DNA of 64,000 nucleotides from an uncultured Eubacteriales bacterium (GTDB taxonomy: Bacteria; Bacillota; Clostridia; Oscillospirales; QAMX01), in contig CAKTEH010000002.1 in the NCBI GenBank assembly GCA_934546935.1, forward strand, positions 124,001 to 188,000, in the 5' to 3' direction. Positions within the stretch are counted from its first letter, which is position 1. Every line of letters starts with the position of its first letter. Both the position numbers and the translations under genes were made by a program. A model generated the notes under the pieces. The model had not been told where the DNA came from. It worked only from the letters and a program-made list of their open reading frames with translations, and made no database searches. Positions 42,525 through 52,200 of the stretch are shown piece by piece.

Positions 42525-43907
42525 TTGGATACCGCAAAACCAACCCTGATACAAAAATTTTCAAATTTATTTGTAAAAGACCGCGGGTTTTATAAAACCA
42601 TACTCCTGCTTGCGCTGCCGATCGTGCTGCAGAACATGATTACCATGGGCGTCAATATCATGGACACGGTCATGCTTGGCAGTTATGGAGAAATCCAGCT
42701 CTCCGGCTCGTCTTTAGGCAATGATTTCATCAACATCTTCCATATCCTGTGCATGGGCATGGGGGCAGGTGCGAGCGTGCTGACAGCACAGTTCTGGGGA
42801 GCAGGCGACTACGCCTCCATCCGTAAAACGATTACCATTATGATGCGCATCTGTTTAGCGCTTGTGGCATTGTTTACAGCCGTGACCGTATGTTTCCCGC
42901 GTCAGATTTTGTCCATCTTTACTTCCGATACGCAGGTAATCGAAAAAGGTGCGACCTATCTGTTGTGGAGCCTTGCGCAGTATTTTCTGCTTGGCATATC
43001 CCTGACACTTACGCTGATCCTCCGGTCCCTGCGCAAAGTCATGATCCCGCTAATTACTTCCATTGTCAGCTTTTTTGTCAATATCGGCTGTAACTATATT
43101 TTTATTTTCGGCAAGCTCGGCTTTCCGGAAATGCAAATTGCCGGCGCAGCGCTCGGCACAGTCTGCGCCCGCCTGGTCGAAACCGCAATTATCGGGGGCT
43201 ACTTCCTGTTTATGGAAAAAGATATTGGTTGGAAAATCACCGACCTGTTCCGTCCCTGCAAAGATATTGCCGGCCGGTATTTAAAGTACTCTTTCCCCGT
43301 TATCCTTTCTGACGGGATGCTCGCATTGGGCAACTCCATGGTATCCATCATCATAGGCCATATCAGCACGGAATTTGTTGCCGCCAATGCGATCATTGCC
43401 ACCGTTGTCCGCCTAAGTACTGTTTTTACGCAGGGGCTCGGACAGGCGTCCAGCACAATTACCGGCAACACCCTTGGACGCGGCGAAATTGAAAAAACCT
43501 ACCGCCAGGGCGTGACCATGGTTACGCTTTCTGTCTTTATCGGTATAGCTGCAGGCGGCATTATCCTGCTTCTTGCGCCGTGGATCATCTCCATGTATAA
43601 CATAACGGATTTAACGCGCGCAGTTGCAGAAAAGCTGATGTACGCGGTAAGCCTCATGGTAGTTTTCCAGTCGATGCAGAGCGTGCTGACCAAGGGGATC
43701 CTGCGCGGCGGCGGGGACACCCGCTTCTGTATGCTGGTCGACGCAGGTTTCTTATGGATCGCTTCCGTCCCGCTCGGCGCACTTTGCGGGCTTGTGTGGC
43801 ATGCCGATCCATTCATCATTTACATTGCGCTGAAGATTGACTGGGCGATCAAAAGCCTGGTCTGCCTTGGACGCGTTCACAGCCGTAAATGGATGAAGCG
43901 TGTCTAG
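42525..43907 (+). CDS. MATE-family efflux transporter
   Basis: A 460-residue cation-coupled exporter with about twelve helices in two six-helix halves. Diagnostic segments are LALPIVLQNMITMGVNIMDTVMLG near the first helix, AGASVLTAQFWGAGDY, and in the second half FVAANAIIATVVRLSTVFTQGLGQASSTITGN and KGILRGGGDTRF (each read across the family pattern). The start is a TTG at 42525 with AGAAAGGA eight bases upstream; no ATG is suitably placed. It ends the tight serine-hydrolase run, and the GH51 gene follows 65 bases later. MATE exporters remove drugs and toxic phenolics, so here it could expel aromatic acids released by the esterases. That link is inference. Confidence 0.92.
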   Translation: MDTAKPTLIQKFSNLFVKDRGFYKTILLLALPIVLQNMITMGVNIMDTVMLGSYGEIQLSGSSLGNDFINIFHILCMGMGAGASVLTAQFWGAGDYASIRKTITIMMRICLALVALFTAVTVCFPRQILSIFTSDTQVIEKGATYLLWSLAQYFLLGISLTLTLILRSLRKVMIPLITSIVSFFVNIGCNYIFIFGKLGFPEMQIAGAALGTVCARLVETAIIGGYFLFMEKDIGWKITDLFRPCKDIAGRYLKYSFPVILSDGMLALGNSMVSIIIGHISTEFVAANAIIATVVRLSTVFTQGLGQASSTITGNTLGRGEIEKTYRQGVTMVTLSVFIGIAAGGIILLLAPWIISMYNITDLTRAVAEKLMYAVSLMVVFQSMQSVLTKGILRGGGDTRFCMLVDAGFLWIASVPLGALCGLVWHADPFIIYIALKIDWAIKSLVCLGRVHSRKWMKRV

Positions 43908-43972
43908 AAATTGATATTTCCAAGCAAAAAACGGATTAAAATTGAAAACATTATAATATTGGAGGTCATTGT

Positions 43973-45571
43973 ATGCCGAAAAAAGCAAAAATTGTCATCC
44001 ATCCCGCTTATGAGATCGGAGAAATTTCCCCGCGTCTGTATTCCGCTTTCCTTGAACCTATTGGCAACATGGTAAACGGCAGCATGTATAATCCCAAGCA
44101 TCCTACCGCTGATGAAAAGGGCCTGCGTCACGATTTTATCGACGCGCTGAAGAAAACCGGCCTGCCCGCCGTGCGTCTCCCGGGCGGAAACTTCGTTTCC
44201 GGTTGGGACTGGAAGGACTCTATCGGCCCGCGCCAGCAGCGTAAGGTCCATCTTGACCTGGCCTGGCGGCAGTATATCACAAACGACGTCGGCCACGATG
44301 AATATCTGCAGTGGGCGGAAATGGTCGGCACGGAATCGCTGTATACCATCAACCTCGGCACCGGCGATATCAACGACGCCGTAAGTATCATTGAATACAC
44401 CAATCACAAGGGTGGGACCTACTGGTCCGACCTGCGCCGTAAATACGGCCATGAAGACCCTTATAACGTAAAAACCTGGTATCTGGGCAATGAACCGGAC
44501 GGGTATTGGCAGATCCGTTCCTGGGGCAACGACCCGAAAGGCTACGGCGTACTGGCCAACGAAACAAGCAAGCTGATGAAGTGGGTTGACCCCCGTATTG
44601 AGACGATTGCCGCGGTATCCTGTTCCCCGAACATGCTGCATTATCCGGACTGGGATCTTACAGTTATGCAGGAATGCTATCACAGCGTCGACTATATTTC
44701 CATGCATCACTATCAGTCCGTCCTCGCAGGCGACATCCCCACTTTCATGGCATCCTCCCGCTATTTTGAGGACTATATCAATACAGAAGTCGCTATGTGC
44801 GACTATGTTGCAGCCAAGCTGAAAAGCCCGAAGCAGATGATGCTCTCTTTCGACGAATACGGCATCATGATGCGTCCGGCCGGAGAGCTGCATTATGGAC
44901 GCGGCGAATACCTGCATTATAAAGCGCACTACGAAACCGATCCGAACCGTCAGCATGTCCTGCATGACCCGGACAACATGCCCGCCCGCCCGTCCCGCGG
45001 CGGCGATATGCTCAACGCTTTGGCAAACGCATCCACGCTCCTGGCTTTTATCCGCCATGCCGACCGCGTAAAAATCGGCTGTATGACCGGCGGTCTTGGC
45101 GTCCTCGCCTCTACCGACCGCGACCATGTCTGGGCGACGGCTTCCGCCTATCCTTATACCCAGTTGATGCGCTATGGACGCGGAACCTCGCTGCGTGTAA
45201 GCGTAGACTGTGATACCTACGACGTACCCAGCTACATTGTCGATGATACCAATCAGTATTATGAGCAGGAAGGCGTTGACCTTATTGATGCCGCCGCTGC
45301 ATACGACAAAGCTTCAGGCGAGGTCAATATCTTCGTCATCAACCGTAACTGGGAAAGTTCCAACGATCTTGCGCTGGATCTGCGCGGCTTTGAAGGCCTG
45401 CATTTCGTCGAGCATATTGAAATGCACACCGATAATCTTGATCTTGCCAACACTTGGGAAAACCCGGACGCAATCAAGCCGAATTTAAATCCGGACGCAA
45501 AGTTTGAAAACGGCATTCTTCAGGCCAATGTCAAACCTTTATCCTGGAATGTTTTCCGGTTCCAGAAATAA
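43973..45571 (+). CDS. GH51-type alpha-L-arabinofuranosidase
   Basis: Removes arabinofuranosyl side chains from arabinan or arabinoxylan oligosaccharides in the cytoplasm. The 532-residue protein has the expected barrel start (SPRLYSAFLEPIGNMV), VRLPGGNFVSGWDW, the acid/base Glu174 in WYLGNEPDG and the nucleophile Glu295 in LSFDEYGIMM, where most family members have DEWN. A C-terminal beta-sandwich follows (SGEVNIFVINRN, SWNVFRF). The YG in place of WN near the nucleophile and a slightly long loop suggest a distinct subgroup. GGAGG precedes the ATG at 43973. It follows the MATE gene and ends before a perfect hairpin. Confidence 0.9.
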   Translation: MPKKAKIVIHPAYEIGEISPRLYSAFLEPIGNMVNGSMYNPKHPTADEKGLRHDFIDALKKTGLPAVRLPGGNFVSGWDWKDSIGPRQQRKVHLDLAWRQYITNDVGHDEYLQWAEMVGTESLYTINLGTGDINDAVSIIEYTNHKGGTYWSDLRRKYGHEDPYNVKTWYLGNEPDGYWQIRSWGNDPKGYGVLANETSKLMKWVDPRIETIAAVSCSPNMLHYPDWDLTVMQECYHSVDYISMHHYQSVLAGDIPTFMASSRYFEDYINTEVAMCDYVAAKLKSPKQMMLSFDEYGIMMRPAGELHYGRGEYLHYKAHYETDPNRQHVLHDPDNMPARPSRGGDMLNALANASTLLAFIRHADRVKIGCMTGGLGVLASTDRDHVWATASAYPYTQLMRYGRGTSLRVSVDCDTYDVPSYIVDDTNQYYEQEGVDLIDAAAAYDKASGEVNIFVINRNWESSNDLALDLRGFEGLHFVEHIEMHTDNLDLANTWENPDAIKPNLNPDAKFENGILQANVKPLSWNVFRFQK

Positions 45572-45610
45572 AGTCTGGCATCCGGAAAAAAACGGACGAA
45601 AAAGTAAATC

Positions 45611-45643
45611 CCTGTGGAGGCAAAGTAATTTTGCCTCCACAGG
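45611..45643. repeat. Perfect 14-base inverted repeat without U-tract
   Basis: CCTGTGGAGGCAAA (45611-45624) and TTTGCCTCCACAGG (45630-45643) around GTAAT. It lies 39 bases after the GH51 stop. It may be a terminator, but no T-run follows on either strand, so processing or a binding site is also possible. Confidence 0.75.
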
Positions 45644-45681
45644 CCTGTAAAACACAGAAAATTCTAATACAGAAAACAGGC

Positions 45682-45710
45682 TTGACGTTGCCCGCTTTGT
45701 AGGGTAAAAT
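45682..45710 (+). promoter_or_regulatory. Sigma-A promoter of the MarR gene
   Basis: TTGACG (45682-45687), 17-base spacer, TAAAAT (45705-45710). The gene begins about 120 bases downstream. Confidence 0.72.
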
Positions 45711-45834
45711 AGTAAAAAGTTTATCCCCTTCTTCGTCAAAAATCACGTGTAAATCCCTGTTTATCCGACTGCGCGGCATAGCTGCCACGCCCACATTTTT
45801 TCAATTCCATGCAAATCCGATAAGGAGAACCGTC

Positions 45835-46260
45835 ATGTCTGCATCTTTCAATAATATCTTTTTATATACCTTCCTGCTGCACCGTTCCAAAAGCCGCCAG
45901 TATTTCTACGAGCTTGGCCTGTCCGACGGTCAACCAAAAGTTTTGCAGCGTTTGCTCCAGCACGAAGGTGTTTCCCAAAAAGCCCTGGCAGAGGCTTGCC
46001 ACGTCCGTCCTGCAACCATGACCGCGCTTTTGCGCAAAATGCTGGCTGATGGGCTCGTCTACCGCCAGAGTCTGCACGCTGCCAACGGCAAACGCGTCTT
46101 TGGAATTTATCTGACTGATGCCGGACGGGAACTCGCAGAAAAAGTTATGCAGTCACTCGATAAAGTTTCCCAGCTTGCCCTGCAGGGTTTTTCCGATCAG
46201 GAATTAGAAATTTTTATGTCCTATCTCCAGCGCATGGGAAATAATTTGGAAAAAGAATAA
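45835..46260 (+). CDS. MarR-family transcriptional regulator
   Basis: A 141-residue winged-helix regulator. The helix-turn-helix and wing are LQRLLQHEGVSQKALAE and VRPATMTALLRKMLADGLVYR (about 40-80), followed by the wing strand KRVFGIYLTDAGRELAEK. Dimerisation helices lie at both ends. MarR proteins often sense phenolic compounds and control efflux or degradation genes; the nearby MATE exporter and esterases are plausible targets, although they lie upstream with a separate promoter. AAGGAGAA precedes the ATG. A strong bidirectional terminator starts at its stop codon. The ligand and regulon are unproven. Confidence 0.9.
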   Translation: MSASFNNIFLYTFLLHRSKSRQYFYELGLSDGQPKVLQRLLQHEGVSQKALAEACHVRPATMTALLRKMLADGLVYRQSLHAANGKRVFGIYLTDAGRELAEKVMQSLDKVSQLALQGFSDQELEIFMSYLQRMGNNLEKE

Positions 46261-46298
46261 AACGATCCGCCCGGGAGTTTCCCGGGCGGATCGTTTTC
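46259..46298. terminator. Bidirectional intrinsic terminator
   Basis: AAAACGATCCGCCCGGG pairs perfectly with CCCGGGCGGATCGTTTT around AGTTT. It separates the convergent MarR and glucan-synthase genes and overlaps their stop codons. Confidence 0.94.
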
Positions 46299-49200
46299 TA
46301 CTGAATAACCACGTCCACTTCATGCTCTCCCGGTGCTGGGGGCCAGGGAATCTGCGTACAGGATGCGCCATCAAAATACAACTGCGGCGTCTGCCCGCGC
46401 CGGACACGGATACACACACAAACCCCATCTTTTTCATAGCGGGCCTGATAGCCCGGCCAGCCGGAAGGCAGTCGTGGGACAATTTCCAACCGTCCCGGCA
46501 GGAAATGCAGCCCGAGCAGCTCGTCAAGTACTGCACGCAGATACCATCCCGCCGCACCGGTATAAATTGTCCAGCCGGCCCGCCCATACAGCTGCGGCGC
46601 CGTATAGACATCGGCGGCAATATAATATGGTTCGGCACGATAGCCATGCCGCTGCGAAGGTGCAAGCGAGGATAATATGCGTGCACCTTCGTCAGCAAGA
46701 CCTGCACGCAACAGCCCCATTGCAAGCCAAATCGCGCCATGGGTATACTGACCGCCGTTTTCTCGGACGCCGGGCGTATAGCCCTTGATATAGCCGGGAT
46801 CCTGTTTCGATTCCGTTGTAAACGGCGGATCAAACAGCCGCACGACCGTCCCGTCATACAGGCTGCGCACAGCGCTGCGAAGCGCCTGTATCCGGCGCAC
46901 TTCCCGCTGCGCAGCCTCTGCCGGGGACGCCGGCGCAGGCGGTTCGACGAAAGCGCAGAAAGCTTGGCTGATCGCATCAATTTTACAGGCGTCAGACTGG
47001 GCGCTGCCAACCGGCGTGCCGTCGTCATGCCAGCCGCGCAGGAAATGATCGCCATCCCAGGCCGCATATGCTGCATCCGTCAATTCCCGGGAAAACCGCC
47101 GCCAGGAAAATATGGTGTCGGCGTCGCAGCGGTTTTCCCCATACGCCGCCATCTGCTCAAAGACAAGCGCTGCAAACCAGCTCAGCCATACGCTTTCCCC
47201 ATGTCCGGCAATCCCGACTTCGTTCATTGCATCGTTCCAGTCCCCGCCGCCGATATGCGCCAGGCCATGCGGTCCACAGCCGCGTTCCATCACACACGCA
47301 AGGACATGGCGACAATGCTCCCATACGCTTGCACTGTCCTGGCTGACGGGCGCTTCTTCCAGCCGTTCACGTTCCTGCGGCATAAGAGGCGGTGAATCCA
47401 GCCAGGGAGCAGGCGCGTCCAGAATCGAGCTGTCCCCTGTCTTTTGGAGGTATAGCAGCGTTACATAGGGTAAAAACAGCAGGTCGTCGCTGACCCTTGT
47501 GCGCACGCCGCGCGCCACATGTGCATCCATCCCGTCCGGATGCCACCAGTGCTGTACATCGCCTTCCCGGTACTGATGCCCAGCGGCGAACAGGATCTGC
47601 TGCCGGACCAGCGCATGACGCTGTGCATCCGGCGGCAGGAACATAAGACCCGCCGCATCCTGAAGCTGATCGCGAAAACCGTATGCGCCTGAACTCTGGT
47701 ACATGGAGCTTCGCGCAAAAAGGCGTCCGGCAAGCACCTGATAAGCTGCAAACCCATTCACGATCGCGTCAATGCGTTTATCCGGCGTTTCTATGGCCAA
47801 ATCCATGCACATATGCCGCCAGTATTCCTGCGTTTGCCGCGCAGCCGCAGCCGCAGCTTCCGGGGTACACAGCGCTGTGATCTGCCCAGCCTGCTGCGCA
47901 TCGGACGCACAGCCGCAGACAATCCAGGCATGGTATACTCCATTGTCCTGTTCCGGTTCAATGCGCATTGCTGCACAAGGATCCAATCCGGCGCCACAGG
48001 TGCCATCAAGCATACCGGTACGGAAGGCCGCTTCGCTGCAGGTATATGCCTGCGCACGCGGATAGGACGTACAGACAAAATGGTAGGGCGCAAAACGCTG
48101 GGCCGACGGGTTGCATACATTGATCACGCCATGGGCCGCGTCATATCCCGTGCGCACATAACGCCGGGATTCATCCGTCTCGCCCAGAATCAACGTCGTA
48201 TGCCACAGGATATATGCCTGCGCGGGGGCATCTGACTTGAGCGTAAGTTCAAATATACGCGCCGGCAGCTGCGGATGCACAAAGGCACGCAGGGTGCAGG
48301 CAATGCCGTCAATATGGCTTTCCCATTCCGCAAAGCCTGGACGGTAACGCACCCGGCAATCCCCGCCCCGGGAAAACAGACTCGTCCTCCCCTTTGGCGT
48401 AACCAGTTCCACATTCTCCGGCCCAGTACGGGCAAGCGGGTCGTTTTCCCAGCGGTTTATGCGGTTTTCCCTCGAGTTGCAGTACCACATATTCCCCGCT
48501 CCGCTGTCGCAGGCCAGATAACCAAAATGCGCATTCGCCAAAGGATGCGACCAGACAAGCGCAGGCGCGGCCTCGAAATATGCTTCCATTCCCTGGATCG
48601 TACAGGGTGTTTCGACCCTGCCGGCATCTGCGCTGCGCTCCGGATACAAAGATACAAGCGCGGCTCCATCCCCTGTCGTTTCCACACTGGCTTCCGTATC
48701 CTCCAGTACCAGATCTGCCAGTGCATACAGCTGTTCCCGCTCCTGGTGCGTCAGGGTGTTTTCGTCGAGCAGGTGTACACCTGCTCGCTGGCCGAGCAGG
48801 CTTTCCCCACCCCACTCGCGCAGGATTTCCACACAGGAAACGTAACCGCCGCGCAGATACCCTCCGTCGGCATTGAGCGCGGCAAGGTCACAATATGCCC
48901 CGCACAGGTAAAGGAACATATGCGCACGCAAGGCCTTTTCCACTGTATTTCCCCCTTCGGTGCGCAGCAAAAGAAGCGGATAGTCCCCTGAAATTCCAAA
49001 ACGCCACAGGAAGCTCCGTCCTGCGCTCAATTTTTCCAGATACGCCGCCTGCTGGCGCAGAGAAGGCGTCAAATATAAGGCGCGCGCATAGAGGGAAAAC
49101 GCCTGCTGCGCATCGTTTGCATCCATCCCAAGCGCTTCAAGCAGCTCATACATACGATGGGATTCCACGCCGGGGCCGTATTCGAGCGCGCTGCGCGCGG

Positions 49201-52200
49201 CCTGTACTGCATCGGGCTCGTTCGCCGCGCAGCCCAGCGCAAAGCGCAGCTTACACGTTTCTCCGGCACTGGGCGTTAAAGGCACATAGGCTGCAGCATA
49301 GGGATCCGGCGCACCGCTGTCCGCGGCAGATGCTGCCGGGATCCGCAGAAGCCCCAAAAGGCCGGCGCGCCCCAAGGCGCGTTCACGCGAAGTTTCAAAA
49401 ACCGCTGTATCCGAGCAGGCAAGCGCCGCACTCCTGCCAGGCGCACCGGAACGCGTGCGGCGGGACATCGCCAGTACAGACGCAGGCGGTTGCGTTACAT
49501 GCGCCGACAAAAACAGCTTTGAAAACGCCGGATGCCCTGTAAAAGCGCGCAGCTCATCGACCACCGGCGTAAAAGCCACAATTGCATGCGCATCCTGCGT
49601 CTGTAAGCCGTCAAAAGCAAGAGCAAACTGCACTGCCTTTTCTTCGGCGCAGACCGACACGCGCAATTTTGCTGTGACCTTCCCAATTTTCGCAGTATAT
49701 TCGGCATAAGCGGGCGTAAAACGCGCAGCATATTCGACGTTTCCAGCAAAAAACGGCGCTGGCGTCAGTGAATACAACGTCCCATCCAATGCCAGCAACA
49801 CATGCACACCGCCGGCGCCGGACAGATGCCGCGCGTCGAACGCAACAAGGTCCTCCCCTGCACAGACAATACGCGCAATGCCGAGACTGGTAGCTAAGAC
49901 TCGGATCCCGCCGTTTGAAAGCATCACACAGGCGGGTTCCCTCCAGGCAATCCCCTGGCTCCTTCCCAGTTCCATTTCCTCCACCGCGCCGCGCAGCTCG
50001 CGTGCATAGTGCTGCGGACGGGCGCGAAGCGGTGTGCCAACCGGGACACGTTCTTTCAAAAGCGAGCTGTGCGCACGCATCGCCGCATCAGCAAAGAATC
50101 TGCGCTGCCAGATACCATCGGACAGGGCATTTGCCGCTGCAATCAGGCTCATGCCGACATGATGCGCCATAAAACAGCGGATAGGCATATAGCGGCTGCC
50201 GTCCGGGATACGGGAACGGGTAAAGTCAAGCGCTTCATAATGCCCCCATGTCCCGGCGGCGTCCAATGTGTCAAAGCTTCGCAGGTTCTGATAGGCTTCC
50301 TGTGGATCAAGTGCCAGCGTCAGCCACGCGGCATAGGGCGCAATCACCGCTTCCCTGTCAAGCCCTCGCTTGAGCCCCAGCGCTTGCACGCCATGCGCCT
50401 TATATTGAAAATTCATATCACTGTCAAAAGCGAAAAAACAGCTTTCCGAAACACCATAAGGCCGGGTTTTAAAGCGTTTCTTCTGGCAATACAGTGCAAA
50501 ATATTCGCTTTCATACAAAAGCGAGCCCTCATAGGATGGCAGCAGGAGCGCAGGCATAAGGTATTCAAACATCGTCCCCGACCAGGACAGGAGCCCGCGG
50601 CGGCGGTGAAGCCCGCCCATCAACCGTCCAAGCCGCAGCCAGTGACGCATATCCGCTTCTCCACGCGCAACTGCAATATAAGAGGCAAGCCGCGCCTCAC
50701 TTGCCAGCAGGTCATAATAGGAATCATCAGGTTTCCCATGTTCGGCATCGTAGCCAAGCCGGAACAGCCGCCACACCGGGTCGTAGAGCGGCGCAAGTTC
50801 CATCCCCGTTGAAAGCGTATGGATCCGCGCGGCCAGAGCTCCGGCCCGCTGATCCTGGATTTCCCGCAGGGCAGCCTCCAACGCAATCAAGCAGCCCAGG
50901 AGGTTGCCCGAGTCAACAGTGGATACCCTGCGTGGATACATGGGTTCCGCAGTATCCGTCGAATACCAGTTATAAAGGTTGCCATGCCATTTTTCCATCC
51001 CTTCCAGCGTTGAGGCCATTGCCTCCAGACGCGAGAGCATCTCCTCCTGTGTTGCAAAGCCAAGATCCTTCGCCGCGGCAAAAGCCAGCATCGCAAGGCC
51101 AATATTGGTTGGAGAAGTGCGCCGGGCTACACCCTGCGCAGGTGTGAACTGTACATTATCCGGCGGCAGGAAATGCGTCGCAGCACAAACATTGTCCCGG
51201 AAATACCCATACATGCGTTCACTCTGCGCCAAAACCCATTCCAGGGCCGGAGCGTCAAGCATGCAGCGTCTGCATCCCGGCGTTTTCGCACTCCGGTATG
51301 CCACAGCAGGGGCACACAGCCAGACAAGCGCTGCCGCCGCGCGGCACAGCAGCAGAAAAAAACCGTCGTACGGAGGCAGAAAAAGCAACACGCCCGCTGT
51401 GGCACAGGGCAAAAATGCCCACGCGCAGGCCGCGGCGTTTGCTTTGCCCAGCCCAACCTGCATAGCCGTACGCCATTGCAAAAGATGCCGCCGGCTGATG
51501 TACATGCGCCACAGCGCACGCCCCGCCGCATCGAGCGCCGTCCAGGCGGCTTTGGGCAGGAAAATAAAATCATACACCGTGCGGCGCAATGTGCGCACCA
51601 TTGTGTCTGGAATCCTGGCGCGGTATTCTTCACGCGGCATGACCGTACATCCCAAAAGGTCGGGCAGGAAAGACAGTACCGCAAGGATTAGCAGCCAATC
51701 CGGCGCGGATGTGTATACCGCGATAAAAATCAGTGCGAGCTGGAATACCGGCCGCAGACTCCGGCGCAGATTATCAAAAATCCGCAGCTTTGCCGAAGCT
51801 GGAAGCGGGTTGCGGACACGCTGTCCGTCCTTGGCCTTGATATGCGGGAAGATCCAGGGAGCGGCCTGCCAATCGCCGCGGATCCAGCGATGTTCCCGTC
51901 CAAAATACGCGCTGGCCGACTGTGGGAAGTCCTCAAAGAATTCAGCCTGCGGGCAGAAACCCGCGCGCAGATAAGCGCCCTCAAGCAGGTCATGGGAGAG
52001 AATGCGTTCTTCCGGCAGCGAGCCGTATAGTACCTGCATATAAGCGTCGACATCGAAAACCCCTTTGCCAGTAAAGTTGGTTTCCCCACACAGGTTCTGA
52101 TAGAAGTCCGGAGCCGCCGCGCCATATGCATCAAACCCACCCTGTCCGGCATAAGCCTCCGCAAACAGGCTGTCCCGGCGAAGTGCGCGCGACAGACGCG

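Noticed and set aside
43904..45127. 407-codon minus-strand frame opposite GH51
   Set aside because: Shadow of the arabinofuranosidase; residues follow its reverse complement codons and match no family.
50979..51974. 331-codon plus-strand open frame opposite the glucan synthase gene
   Set aside because: No ribosome binding site, no recognisable domain, and antisense to a coherent GT84/GH94 protein.
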